Positions 26,045-34,530 of a stretch of 64,000 nt of DNA are shown piece by piece. Under the pieces are notes generated by a model that had not been told where the DNA came from, made no database searches, and worked only from the letters and a program-made list of their open reading frames with translations. The translations under genes and the position numbers were made by a program. The stretch is taken from contig NC_007766.1 of the NCBI RefSeq assembly GCF_000092045.1, positions 578,518 to 642,517 of the forward strand. The letters are read 5' to 3'. Every line of letters starts with the position of its first letter. Within the stretch, counting starts at the first letter, position 1. The DNA comes from Rhizobium etli CFN 42. Lineage in GTDB: Bacteria; Pseudomonadota; Alphaproteobacteria; Rhizobiales; Rhizobiaceae.

Positions 26045-27165
26045 GGCGGCGGAAAAACCGGAACCGCTATTTGCGTTTTGCGGGCTTTCGAATGCGCATC
26101 AAGCGCCGCGATGGCCTCGTCAAAGAGCGACCTCGTGAGCTCGCCGGCCGGCAGATGTTTCGCGAGCCTGGCCGACTGTCCCGCCCACAGGTTGGTGAAA
26201 TCGTCGCTCCCCCTGCCCTCCGCTTTGGCCCGGATGGCCGCAAGGGCAGCGCCTGCCGTCGGAAACGGCGGCGCGACATCGGAAATCGGCCCGAGTTCGC
26301 GCATGATCCGGTTGACGACGCCGCGTGCCGGCCGCCCGGTGAAGAGGTTGGTGATCGCCGTGCTGGCATCGCCTGCGTGGCCAAGCGCTGCCGCGTGCAC
26401 GGCCGCTATCTTCGCTTCGGCGCTGAAGAGATAGGCCGTGCCGATCTGAACTGCTGACGCGCCGAGCATCCATGCTGCCGCCACACCCCGACCGTCGGCG
26501 ATACCGCCGGCGGCGATGACGGGAACTTGCACCGCATCGACGATCTGCGGGACGAGAGCCATCGTCCCGACCTGCGTGGCCATGTCCTTCGTAAGAAAAT
26601 TGCCGCGGTGGCCGCCGGCCTCGAAGCCCATGGCGATCACCGCGTCGACACCGTTGGCTTCCAGCCAGACCGCCTCCTCCACAATGGTCGCCGAGGATAT
26701 GATCCTGGCGCCGGTGGCCCTCACGCGCTCGACCAGCCGCGGCTCCGGAAGGCCGAAATGGAAACTGACGACGGCTGGACGAAACTCTTCGACGACATCG
26801 CAGAACGCATCGTCGAAGGGCGCCCGGCCCGAACCGGAGACGGGAGCGGCGGGATCGATCCCGAGCTCCCGGTAATATGGCGCGAGGGCCGAGCGCCATT
26901 TCATCTGGGCGGCCGGATCGTCTGCCGGCGTCATATGGCTGAAGAAGTTTACGTTGATGGGAGCGGCCGTCTCCTGGTTGATGCGCCGAAGCACCTCCCG
27001 CAGCTGCTCGACGGAATATTGCGCGCTCGGCAGCGAGCCGAGACCACCGGCCCTGGAAGCCGCTATCACCATGTCGACCGTGGTCGCACCGGCCATCGGC
27101 GCCTGGATGATGGGAAGTTCAATCCCGAAAAGATCAAGAATGCGACGGTCGTGCCAGGCTGTCAT
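26032..27165 (-). CDS. Nitronate monooxygenase (2-nitropropane dioxygenase family)
   Basis: A 377-residue FMN-dependent TIM-barrel enzyme that oxidises alkyl nitronates. Opening motif GIELPIIQAPMAGATT, the AGGLGSLPSA loop, AMGFEAGGHRG with the conserved His, and VIAAGGIADGRGVAAAWMLGASAVQIGTAY for phosphate binding are characteristic. The start at 27165 follows GGAGTCCGAT; the longer frame upstream is not gene-like. It is divergent from the SDR at 27451, and two copies of the shared operator lie between them. DJ-1 and NTF2-like genes follow on the same strand. Confidence 0.92.
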   Translation of the reverse strand: MTAWHDRRILDLFGIELPIIQAPMAGATTVDMVIAASRAGGLGSLPSAQYSVEQLREVLRRINQETAAPINVNFFSHMTPADDPAAQMKWRSALAPYYRELGIDPAAPVSGSGRAPFDDAFCDVVEEFRPAVVSFHFGLPEPRLVERVRATGARIISSATIVEEAVWLEANGVDAVIAMGFEAGGHRGNFLTKDMATQVGTMALVPQIVDAVQVPVIAAGGIADGRGVAAAWMLGASAVQIGTAYLFSAEAKIAAVHAAALGHAGDASTAITNLFTGRPARGVVNRIMRELGPISDVAPPFPTAGAALAAIRAKAEGRGSDDFTNLWAGQSARLAKHLPAGELTRSLFDEAIAALDAHSKARKTQIAVPVFPPPATP

Positions 27166-27225
27166 ATCGGACTCCATTCGAAGCGTTGCGCTCGCGGGTG
27201 ATATCCGTCTTGCCCTCACCGGTCC

Positions 27226-27287
27226 ATTGCACCTTGGTGTTCCCGGCCCCGACCGATCCAAAGGTATCGGCAACACCTTGGTGCAAT
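27226..27287. promoter_or_regulatory. Paired inverted operators between nitronate monooxygenase and SDR genes
   Basis: Two CACC-TT-GGTG cores are centred at about 27234.5 and 27278.5, 44 bases or four helical turns apart. The outer flanks are inverted (ATTG before the first, CAAT after the second). The right copy has the full form GGTATCGG then AACACCTTGGTGCAAT. They sit in the divergent promoter region. Confidence 0.65.
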
Positions 27288-27450
27288 AGCTCCCCAGTGC
27301 CTTTGGCGCGAAAGTCGGCACCAGCGGCATGAAGATCAACGGCCGGACCCTCCGGCCAAGCCCGCTCAGACAGATTTCCGACCCGTGAGACGCCCGGTTC
27401 ATCCCACCTGGTGACGGGGCCTCGCGCGCAAACAGAACGGAGCCACGGAA

Positions 27451-28176
27451 ATGAGCATACACAAGACAATCGTCATCACAGGCGCTTCGCAGGGCATCGG
27501 TGCCGGCCTCGTGAAGACGTTTCTCGACAAGGGCTGGAACGTCGTCGCGACATCCAGGCGCATCAGCCAGACGACGCTCTTTGATCGGACCGGGCGACTT
27601 GAGCTGATCGACGGGGACGTCAGCGACCCTGAAACAGCAGAGCGTGTCGCGCTGACGGCACTGGAGCAGTTCGGCTCGATCGATGTCCTCGTCAACAATG
27701 CCGGCATCTTTTTGACCAAGCCGTTTCTCAACTACACCATCGAGGATCTTCGCCGCCTTTCGGCGACCAATGTAGAAGGCTTCCTGCATTTCACCAAACA
27801 GGCCGTGCGCCAGATGCTCCGCCAGAAGGCCGGCGGCAGCATCATCACCATCACCTCGTCCCTGACCGATCACCCGATCGCCGGCGTGAATGCATCGCTG
27901 GCGATGATCACCAAGGGCGGGCTCAACGCGATCACCAAGAGCCTGGCGCTGGAATTTGCCGGCGACAATATTCGCGTGAATGCCGTTTCTCCGGGCATTG
28001 TCGACACGCCGATGCACGCGACGGATTCGAAAGACTTCTTGAAATCCCTCTCGCCGATGGGAACGATCACCGCGGTCCAGGAAATCGTCGACGGTGTGGT
28101 TTATCTCGCGGAATCGTCTAATATCACCGGGGAGGTGCTGCACGTCGACAACGGCGCACATCTCGGCAAATGGTGA
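27451..28176 (+). CDS. SDR-family protein lacking the catalytic Tyr
   Basis: A 241-residue Rossmann-fold short-chain dehydrogenase/reductase. The cofactor motif is TGASQGIG (about 10-17), followed by NNAG and TITSS with the usual Ser. The normal YxxxK reads AMITK, so the Lys remains while the Tyr is Ala. Either it is a non-catalytic or altered-mechanism SDR. CGGAGCCACGGAA precedes the start. It overlaps the RidA gene by seven bases, so the products are probably used together. Confidence 0.85.
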   Translation: MSIHKTIVITGASQGIGAGLVKTFLDKGWNVVATSRRISQTTLFDRTGRLELIDGDVSDPETAERVALTALEQFGSIDVLVNNAGIFLTKPFLNYTIEDLRRLSATNVEGFLHFTKQAVRQMLRQKAGGSIITITSSLTDHPIAGVNASLAMITKGGLNAITKSLALEFAGDNIRVNAVSPGIVDTPMHATDSKDFLKSLSPMGTITAVQEIVDGVVYLAESSNITGEVLHVDNGAHLGKW

Positions 28177-28640
28177 CGCCGAGCGCAGAAGCGCGGCTGC
28201 GGGAACTCGCGCTGGACCTGCCCCCTCCGCCGACGCCCTTCGGCGCCTACGTCGAAGCGGTTCAAGCCGGCCCGCTGCTGTTCCTGAGCGGCATGCTCCC
28301 CGTGGTGGGACACGTGCCGAAATATCTAGGGCGGCTTGGTGAGGACCTCTCTATTGAAGAGGGCTACGACGCCGCGAGAACGGCGTGCCTCGGCGGATTG
28401 TCGGCCGCCAGAGCGCATCTCGGATCTCTCGACAGGATCAGGACGATCGCCAAGCTCGGCGTCTACATCGCAGCCACCAGCGATTTCCGGGACCACCCCA
28501 AGGTCGCCGATGGCGCCTCCGAGCTGCTTTCCCGGATCTTCGGCGAAACACGGGTTCCACCCCGCATCGTACTCGGCGTTTCGAGCGTGCCGCTCGGAAT
28601 GCCCATCGAGGTCGAGCTCGTCCTCGAGATCGAAACCTAG
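28170..28640 (+). CDS. RidA/YjgF/YER057c family protein
   Basis: A 156-residue protein of the RidA family, which hydrolyses reactive enamine/imine intermediates. PPPPTPFGAYVEAVQAGPLLFLSGMLPV is the usual start, LGVYIAATSDFRDHPKVADGASELL the middle, and RIVLGVSSVPLGMPIEVELVLEI the end. In the position of the catalytic Arg is PPRIVLGVSS. It belongs to the subgroup often called atu-like RidA, longer than archetypal RidA. Coupled to the preceding SDR by overlap. Confidence 0.9.
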   Translation: MVTPSAEARLRELALDLPPPPTPFGAYVEAVQAGPLLFLSGMLPVVGHVPKYLGRLGEDLSIEEGYDAARTACLGGLSAARAHLGSLDRIRTIAKLGVYIAATSDFRDHPKVADGASELLSRIFGETRVPPRIVLGVSSVPLGMPIEVELVLEIET

Positions 28641-28673
28641 CGAACTCTTCGCTCAATTTCCTTGGAGCCAGTC

Positions 28674-29663
28674 ATGAACGTGAGAATGCAGAAATCGACC
28701 ACATTCGCCACCTTGTCATCGCAGTTTCTCGCCGCTGCGGCGCTGCTGATGCTGCCGGCGCCCGCACTTGCCGGGCAAACGCTTATCGCGGAAAAATACG
28801 ACGGCGCGACAGAGATCAGATCTCAACCGGGCAAAGAGCGGCCGCAGATCAGGATCGACAAGCGGTCGCCCGCCTATTGGCGCGTCACTTTCGACAATCC
28901 TCCTTTCAACATCTTCGGTCCTGAAACCATCCCGCAGATGGAGAAAGTCGTGGCGGAGATCGAGACCGATCCAAATCTGAAGATCGTCGTCTTCGACAGC
29001 GCCGTGCCGGGCTTTTTTCTCACCCACTACAACTTCACCCCGCCGCTTGCAGAATCGACCAGCCTCCCCTCGGGACGGACGGGTCTCCATCCCCTTCCCG
29101 ACATGCTGGTGCGCATCAGCAAGGCGCCCGTTGTTTCCGTTGCGCTGATCCGCGGCCGCGCGACGGGAGTGGGAAGCGAACTTGCGCTTGCGAGCGACAT
29201 GCGTTTTGCCAGCAGGGAAAAGGCGATCCTGTCGCAGTGGGAGGTGGGCGCCGGCTTCGTGCCGGGCGGCGGACCGATGGCTCGCCTTCCGCGGCTTGTA
29301 GGACGCGGCAGAGCGCTCGAAGTTTTGCTCGGCTCCGACGATATCAACGGCGAGCTGGCGGAGAAATACGGCTACGTCAACCGCTCCTTTGACGACGACA
29401 AGCTCGATCCCTTCGTCGACGCCCTCGCCGCGAGGATCTCCGGTTTCGACCGCCAGGCGATCGCAGACACCAAATATCTGGTCGATTTCGCCAGCCTGCC
29501 GTCGGATCCGGAAATCGGGGCCGGCTGGGATGCCTTCATCTCCTCGGTGCAGCGCCCCGTGGCGCAGAAGAACATCGGCCGCCTGATGGAGATGGGTTTG
29601 CAGACCAACCCCGATATCGAGGCGCGGCTTGGGCACTACACCCAGACACTGGGCAACGACTAG
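28674..29663 (+). CDS. Enoyl-CoA hydratase/isomerase-fold protein with signal peptide
   Basis: A 329-residue crotonase-fold protein. The first ~32 residues look like a Sec signal (SSQFLAAAALLMLPAPALAG), which is odd because crotonases use CoA substrates in the cytoplasm. The body keeps RVTFDNPPFNIFGPETIPQM, a CoA-binding-like LIRGRATGVGSELALASDMRFAS, and EVGAGFVPGGGPMARL. GGAGCCAGTC precedes the ATG. If exported, it must act on non-CoA substrates or have another function. It follows RidA by 33 bases. Confidence 0.82.
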   Translation: MNVRMQKSTTFATLSSQFLAAAALLMLPAPALAGQTLIAEKYDGATEIRSQPGKERPQIRIDKRSPAYWRVTFDNPPFNIFGPETIPQMEKVVAEIETDPNLKIVVFDSAVPGFFLTHYNFTPPLAESTSLPSGRTGLHPLPDMLVRISKAPVVSVALIRGRATGVGSELALASDMRFASREKAILSQWEVGAGFVPGGGPMARLPRLVGRGRALEVLLGSDDINGELAEKYGYVNRSFDDDKLDPFVDALAARISGFDRQAIADTKYLVDFASLPSDPEIGAGWDAFISSVQRPVAQKNIGRLMEMGLQTNPDIEARLGHYTQTLGND

Positions 29664-29670
29664 GCCGAAA

Positions 29671-29703
29671 CGCTGCCCCGCGGCGCTACGACCGCGGGCA
29701 GCG
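29671..29703 (+). terminator. Stem-loop after the crotonase gene
   Basis: CGCTGCCC-c-GCGG pairs with CCGC-GGGCAGCG with one bulge and an 8-nt loop, seven bases after the stop. There is no T tract; it may separate the expression of upstream and downstream gene groups. Confidence 0.45.
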
Positions 29704-29760
29704 GCACCGGGCACGTTCGATTGCCCTGCGCATTACCACTGACAATTATGGAGACACTAC

Positions 29761-30312
29761 ATGCACAGCATCGAAAACCAGATCGTCGATTCAAGTTTTT
29801 CTGCGATCATCAATGCGCCGATCGAACATGTTGATATCCCGGCATGGTGCTTCGCCCTGCCGGAGAAAGAATATCAGCAGTGCTCCCCAGCGCACATTGC
29901 CGCGGGCTTCACCACGGCGCCTGACGGCACGCGGATGTCGATCAACGTCGAAACGATCGGCGGGAGCCTGATGGTCCAGCACTACATCGAAACGTTGGGG
30001 GAAAAGCACCATCTCGTTCTCGATTCCGATTCCGATGTCTTCACGCCCACTGGCCGCGTTACCATCCACGTCACGTGGGAGCTGAGCGTGAAGAGAATCG
30101 ACGCGCAGCGGTGCGAATTCACAAACCGCGTCAGATCCTACGCAACGGACGAGATGATGGCGTTCCTGGACCGACAGGGCATTCCCTTCGAGGTTTTCCG
30201 AACCCAGCGGCAGCCGATGTCCATCGCACACAACAAGGGCGAAACGCCGCTTTTCGCCGCAAGCATTGAACGCGCTGCCCTGCGCAACGCCTCTTCGATC
30301 AAGGCAGCGTGA
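29761..30312 (+). CDS. Uncharacterised protein, possibly SRPBCC-like
   Basis: A 183-residue soluble protein. Its beta-rich central part (MSINVETIGGSLMVQHYIE, HHLVLDSDSDVFTPTGRVTIHVTWEL, RCEFTNRVRSYAT) and C-terminal helix suggest a helix-grip/SRPBCC-like ligand-binding fold, but the match is not decisive. ATTATGGAGACACTAC precedes the ATG. The isochorismatase-like gene starts 17 bases later, so the two are likely cotranscribed. Function unknown. Confidence 0.78.
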   Translation: MHSIENQIVDSSFSAIINAPIEHVDIPAWCFALPEKEYQQCSPAHIAAGFTTAPDGTRMSINVETIGGSLMVQHYIETLGEKHHLVLDSDSDVFTPTGRVTIHVTWELSVKRIDAQRCEFTNRVRSYATDEMMAFLDRQGIPFEVFRTQRQPMSIAHNKGETPLFAASIERAALRNASSIKAA

Positions 30313-30329
30313 TTTCCGGGAGGATTACC

Positions 30330-30965
30330 ATGACAGAATTGTCCTACGATTGCAGCAACACGGGATTGATCGTCGTCGATCCCTATAACGACTTCATCTC
30401 GGAAGGCGGGAAGATCTGGCCCCGGCTCAAGGAGGTTGCCGAGGCGAACAATTGCGTTCCGCACATGCTCGAAGTGTTGAACGCCGCGCGGCAGGCAAGG
30501 CTGCGCGTCTTCTTTGCGATGCACCACCGCTACAGGCCCGGCGATTACGAAAACTGGAAATTCGTTGCGCCAATCCAGCGCGCGGCATGGCATCGCAGGA
30601 GCTTCGAGTTCGGCACCTGGGGCGGCGAATTCCGCGCAGAATTCGTGCCGCTGGACGGCGAGGTCGTCGCCTCGGAGCACTGGTGCTCGAGCGGCTTCGC
30701 CAACACGGATCTCGATCTCGAGTTGAAGCGGCACGGGATCCAGAGAGTGATCGTGATCGGCCTCGTCGCGCACACCTGCATCGAGGCCACGGTTCGCTAC
30801 GCTGCCGAGCTCGGCTATGATGTGACGGTAGTGAAGGACGCCGTTGCAGACTACTCTCCGGAGATGATGCACGCGGCGCTCGAGATCAATTTGCCGAACT
30901 ATGCCAGCGCGATCGTGGAGACAGGGGAGGTCGTTACCGCTCTCTCCGCAAGCAACGCAGCATAG
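30330..30965 (+). CDS. Isochorismatase-like cysteine hydrolase
   Basis: A 211-residue member of the isochorismatase-like hydrolase family (nicotinamidase, N-carbamoylsarcosine amidase and others). The triad is visible: Asp in LIVVDPYNDF, a Lys/Arg-region in the middle, and nucleophile Cys in GLVAHTCIEATVRYAAELGY. The start at 30330 follows GGGAGGATTACC. The substrate cannot be assigned. It sits in the detoxification block, next to the VOC protein. Confidence 0.88.
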   Translation: MTELSYDCSNTGLIVVDPYNDFISEGGKIWPRLKEVAEANNCVPHMLEVLNAARQARLRVFFAMHHRYRPGDYENWKFVAPIQRAAWHRRSFEFGTWGGEFRAEFVPLDGEVVASEHWCSSGFANTDLDLELKRHGIQRVIVIGLVAHTCIEATVRYAAELGYDVTVVKDAVADYSPEMMHAALEINLPNYASAIVETGEVVTALSASNAA

Positions 30966-31100
30966 TCACACCAACCCGCCACGGCGCAGTGATGCTCCGG
31001 CTGACCAACACCTATGCATAATGGACAGCCGTCTGGTCGGGGCGCATCGTCTCTCCGTTGCGGCAAGAGCCGCAGGAGAGTTCACCTTAGGGAGATCGAA

Positions 31101-31769
31101 ATGACTGTTCATGAATCGATGAATTCGAAAGCAGCCGCCTTGACCGAGATCGATATGAAGCTCGAAGTCGTGGTCATTCCCGTATCGGACGTCGACCGCG
31201 CCAAGGCATTTTACACCGGCCTCGGCTGGCGGCTCGATGCAGACTTTCCAGGCAAGGACGGGTTCCGTGTCGTGCAGGTGACGCCGCCTGGATCGCCATG
31301 CTCGGTCATCTTCGGATCGAAGGTCACCTCGGCTTTGCCTGGCTCGGCACAAGGGCTTCACCTCATCGTCTCCGATATCGAAACGGCGAATGCCGCGCTG
31401 GCCGCGAGGGGTGCCGAGATGAGCGGCGTCTTCCACGATGCCGGCGGCGTGTTCCACCATCGGGGCACTGAACAAAGGCTGGCTGGTCCACATCCGTCCC
31501 GCGCCAGCTATGGCTCCTTCGCCTCATTCACCGATCCGGACGGGAACGGCTGGCTCTTCCAGGAAGTCACAACGCGGCTGCCCGGACGGATCGATGAGAA
31601 AGGCGCGACCTTCACCTCCACGCCCGATCTTGCCGGCGCCCTCCGTCGTGCGGCCGCCGCCCATGGCGAACATGAAAAGCGGACCGGTGGCAAACACGAC
31701 GAAAACTGGCCGGACTGGTATGCGGAATACATGCTCGCCGAGCAGTCCGGGGCAGCACTGGAGACCTGA
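31101..31769 (+). CDS. VOC family protein (glyoxalase/dioxygenase fold)
   Basis: A 222-residue protein with a single VOC module made of two babbab halves: VVVIPVSDVDRAKAFYTGLGWRLDAD, then GLHLIVSDIETANAALAARG and SFASFTDPDGNGWLFQEVT. About 65 extra C-terminal residues form a charged helical tail (AAAHGEHEKRTGGKHDENWPDWYAEYM), common in one VOC subgroup. AGGGAGATCGAA precedes the ATG. It belongs to the same detoxification block; the substrate is not known. Confidence 0.88.
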   Translation: MTVHESMNSKAAALTEIDMKLEVVVIPVSDVDRAKAFYTGLGWRLDADFPGKDGFRVVQVTPPGSPCSVIFGSKVTSALPGSAQGLHLIVSDIETANAALAARGAEMSGVFHDAGGVFHHRGTEQRLAGPHPSRASYGSFASFTDPDGNGWLFQEVTTRLPGRIDEKGATFTSTPDLAGALRRAAAAHGEHEKRTGGKHDENWPDWYAEYMLAEQSGAALET

Positions 31770-31927
31770 CGGCTCACGCCGCCGATCAACCTCAAGCTCG
31801 GCATATGGGGCGGCCGCGGGCCGCCCTTGCTTTATCAACGGGACCGACCTCTTGGCATGCGCGCATCACCGGCTGGTGGCAGCGATGGTCCGCGCGGCGA
31901 TTGCGACCGGAAAGGCACAAATCCAAA

Positions 31928-31952
31928 GGTATCGGCGACACCTTGGTGCAAT
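31928..31952. promoter_or_regulatory. Dyad operator upstream of the epoxide hydrolase gene
   Basis: GGTATCGGCG followed by ACACCTTGGTGCAAT: 24 of 25 positions are identical to the element at 27263-27287. It lies 64 bases before the ATG at 32016. Confidence 0.65.
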
Positions 31953-32015
31953 AGATCCTCGCTTCGTCAAGTGTGAAGCTCTCCTGCGTCCAAACACCCA
32001 TCACAGGAGAACGCC

Positions 32016-33302
32016 ATGTCGTCCACCGAACATCTCGTCACCCGCCGAACTCTTCTTGCCAGCGCCGCCGCTGCCGGCGCGTTGATCATCATGCCACAAC
32101 AAGTGGCGTTCGCCAAAGAAGGCGACGAACGTATCCGCCGCTTCAGCTTCAAGGCCAGCGAAGAGCAGCTCGGCGATCTGCGCCGCCGCATCGAGGCAAC
32201 GCGCTTTCCCGAACCTGAGCTCGTCGCCGACAGCTCGCAAGGCGTCCAGTCCGCAACAATCGAAAAGCTGGCGAAATATTGGGCGACGAACTACGATTGG
32301 AGAAAGATCGAAGCCAAGCTCAACGAATTGCCGCAGTTCATCACGGAGATCGACGGCGTCGACATCCACTTCATCCATGTCAAAGCCAAGCATGACGGCG
32401 CCCTCCCGATCATCGTGACGCACGGATGGCCGGGCTCGATCATCGAGCAGATGAAGATCATCGGACCGCTGACGGATCCGACCGCGCATGGCGGCTCGGC
32501 ATCCGACGCCTTCGACGTCGTCATCCCTTCTATTCCGGGGTACGGCTTCTCCGGCAAGCCGACCGAAAAGGGTTGGGATCCGATCCGGATCGCCCATGCG
32601 TGGATCGAGCTGATGAAACGTCTTGGCTACGCCAGATACGTGGCCCAGGGCGGCGACTGGGGCGATGCGGTGACCGAACAAATGGCGCTGATCGCCCCGC
32701 CCGAACTCCTCGGCATCCACGTCAACATGCCGGCAACCGTACCGGAGGACATCGCCACGGCCCTGCAGCCTGGCGGCAAGAAGCCGGCGGGATTGTCGCC
32801 GGACGAATCCCATGCCTACGATCAGCTGGCCGACTTCTACGCACACGGCCTCGGCTATGCGATCGAGATGGCGAACCGGCCCCAGACGCTCGTCGGCATT
32901 ACGGATTCTCCCGTCGGCCTCGCTGCCTGGATGATCGACCACGACATCCGCAGCTATGAGCTGATCGCTCGTATCTTTGACGGGAGGACGGAAGGTCTCA
33001 GCCGAGACGATATTCTCGATAACATCACCCTCTACTGGCTCACGAACACGGCTGTTTCGTCGGCGCGGCTGTATTGGGAGAACAAGCTCGCCTTCTTCCA
33101 GCCGAAGAACGTCAAGATCCCGGTCGCCGTCAGCGTCTTCCCCGACGAAATCTACGCCGCGCCGCGAAGCTGGACCGAGAAGGCCTATGCGAACCTGATC
33201 CACTTCAACAGGCTCGACAAGGGCGGCCATTTCGCCGCCTGGGAGCAGACCCAGCTGTTCTGCGAGGAAATGCGAACGTCGTTCCGCACGGTTCGGAGCT
33301 AG
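32016..33302 (+). CDS. Tat-exported epoxide hydrolase family protein
   Basis: A 428-residue protein with a twin-arginine signal (VTRRTLLASAAAAGALI, about 8-24; AFAKE cleavage), an EHN N-terminal cap domain (FKASEEQLGDLRRRIEATRFPE) and an epoxide-hydrolase alpha/beta core. The oxyanion motif is HGWPGSI, nucleophile Asp in QGGDWGD, and the His in DKGGHFAAWEQ. Microsomal-type epoxide hydrolases share this architecture but are not usually exported. Together with the hydrolase at 23629 it frames the detoxification block, and both carry the same operator. Confidence 0.92.
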   Translation: MSSTEHLVTRRTLLASAAAAGALIIMPQQVAFAKEGDERIRRFSFKASEEQLGDLRRRIEATRFPEPELVADSSQGVQSATIEKLAKYWATNYDWRKIEAKLNELPQFITEIDGVDIHFIHVKAKHDGALPIIVTHGWPGSIIEQMKIIGPLTDPTAHGGSASDAFDVVIPSIPGYGFSGKPTEKGWDPIRIAHAWIELMKRLGYARYVAQGGDWGDAVTEQMALIAPPELLGIHVNMPATVPEDIATALQPGGKKPAGLSPDESHAYDQLADFYAHGLGYAIEMANRPQTLVGITDSPVGLAAWMIDHDIRSYELIARIFDGRTEGLSRDDILDNITLYWLTNTAVSSARLYWENKLAFFQPKNVKIPVAVSVFPDEIYAAPRSWTEKAYANLIHFNRLDKGGHFAAWEQTQLFCEEMRTSFRTVRS

Positions 33303-33326
33303 AACGGCCCATCGTTTCTGAATGGA

Positions 33327-33356
33327 GGCCGGACTCAACCGTGGTTGAGTTCGGCC
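33327..33356. terminator. Bidirectional stem-loop between convergent genes
   Basis: GGCCGGACTCAACC and GGTTGAGTTCGGCC form a 14-bp stem with one G-T pair and a 2-nt loop, between genes ending at 33302 (+) and 33434 (-). Confidence 0.55.
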
Positions 33357-33433
33357 ATCGCAGGAGCCGGCGGCGCGATGATGCCTTTCAGGATCTGATG
33401 AGCGACTGGGATCTGGCGGGCAGCGAATCGGGC

Positions 33434-33808
33434 TCACGGCCGTTGGCTGAAGGCAGCCTCGAGACATCCGATCAGCGTGCTGACGTCGACCGGTTTGCGG
33501 AGAAAGGCGAAGGCGCCGCCATTGAGCGCAGCGTTGCGCGTGCGCTCATCGTCGTAGGAGGTCACGAAGATCATCGGCGGGCCGTCCCCACGGCGGTTGA
33601 GCTCAGCCAACAATTCAAGGCCGGTAAGGCCCGGCATCTGGACGTCCACCAACATGCAGTCGATCTCGGCGCGTGGCTCGAAATCGAGAAACTCTTCCGC
33701 ACAGGAGAACAGCCGGCTCTGGTAACCGAAGTTCTTGATCAGGTCATCCATCGCTTCGCGGATGGCCTGGTCGTCGTCAACGACGGCGATGGTGGGAACG
33801 GAGGGCAA
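33434..33808 (-). CDS. Single-domain response regulator
   Basis: A 124-residue receiver domain without an output domain. The acidic pocket VVDDDQ (9-14), phospho-acceptor in MLVDVQMPG (about 53), Thr/Ser in VTSYDD and Lys in LRKPVD (about 105) are all present, so it can probably be phosphorylated. It follows the FixJ-like regulator and the histidine kinase on the same strand and may serve as a phosphate sink or second output. Confidence 0.9.
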   Translation of the reverse strand: MPSVPTIAVVDDDQAIREAMDDLIKNFGYQSRLFSCAEEFLDFEPRAEIDCMLVDVQMPGLTGLELLAELNRRGDGPPMIFVTSYDDERTRNAALNGGAFAFLRKPVDVSTLIGCLEAAFSQRP

Positions 33809-33873
33809 TGAGGCAGCCTTTTTTGTTCTCTATGCCGCCTTTATGCGCCCATGCCCCCTTGAAAGATACCATA

Positions 33874-34530
33874 CTAAGATACAGCTGGCCGGTGTCGGTC
33901 GCCGAGGATTTCAGCTTTGCGCACCAGATCGGCGACAGACCGGACTTCCATCTTGCGCATGACATTGCCTCGATGGAGTTTTACCGTCACTTCGCTAATG
34001 CCCAGTTCGAAAGCGATCTGCTTGTTCATCAGCCCCCTGACGACGGCATCCATGACTTCGCGTTCGCGCGGCGTCAGGCTTGCGGCAAGTGAGGTGACAG
34101 CCGCGCTCTGCGCGCTCTCCTGGCGCCGTACGGCATCGCGCTCCATCGCGGTCGCCACGGCATCGAGAATGTCCTGCTCCTCGAACGGCTTGGTCAGAAA
34201 GTCGACGGCGCCGGCCTTCATTGCCCGCACGCTCATCGGAATGTCGCCGAAGCCCGTCATGAAGACGATCGGCATCTGGTTGCCGATGCGCTCCAGCTCG
34301 ACCTGAAAATCAAGGCCGCTGACGCCGGGAAGCTGCACGTCGAGGAGGAGGCAGCCTGGTCGGCTCAGATCGGCCTTTTCAAGAAAGGCGGAGGTGCTTT
34401 CGAACGCTTCAGCGCCGAATTTCATCGAGCGGAACAGGTCGGTCAACGCCTCTCTCATCGAGATATCGTCGTCGACGATGAAGACGACGGACGCGGCTGG
34501 TTCCTTGGCTGCTTTGCGCATATCAGGCAT
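33874..34530 (-). CDS. FixJ/NarL-type response regulator
   Basis: A 218-residue regulator with a full receiver (IVDDDISMREAL, LLLDVQLPGVSG, MTGFGDIPMSVRAMKAGAVDFLTKPF) and a LuxR-type helix-turn-helix (LTPREREVMDAVVRGLMNKQIAFELGISEVTVKLHR). The FixJ-like signature is strong. The ATG at 34530 overlaps the end of the kinase gene (34523); a second start is at 34521. It is likely to be controlled by that kinase, which appears frameshifted. Confidence 0.9.
   Translation of the reverse strand: MPDMRKAAKEPAASVVFIVDDDISMREALTDLFRSMKFGAEAFESTSAFLEKADLSRPGCLLLDVQLPGVSGLDFQVELERIGNQMPIVFMTGFGDIPMSVRAMKAGAVDFLTKPFEEQDILDAVATAMERDAVRRQESAQSAAVTSLAASLTPREREVMDAVVRGLMNKQIAFELGISEVTVKLHRGNVMRKMEVRSVADLVRKAEILGDRHRPAVS

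Noticed and set aside
27165..28161. N-terminal extension of the nitronate monooxygenase frame up to 28161
   Set aside because: The extension is antisense to the SDR gene, and a normal start with a ribosome binding site exists at 27165.
33074..33811. Plus-strand frame running over the epoxide hydrolase end and the receiver gene
   Set aside because: It is a shadow of two real genes in other frames, without domain resemblance.
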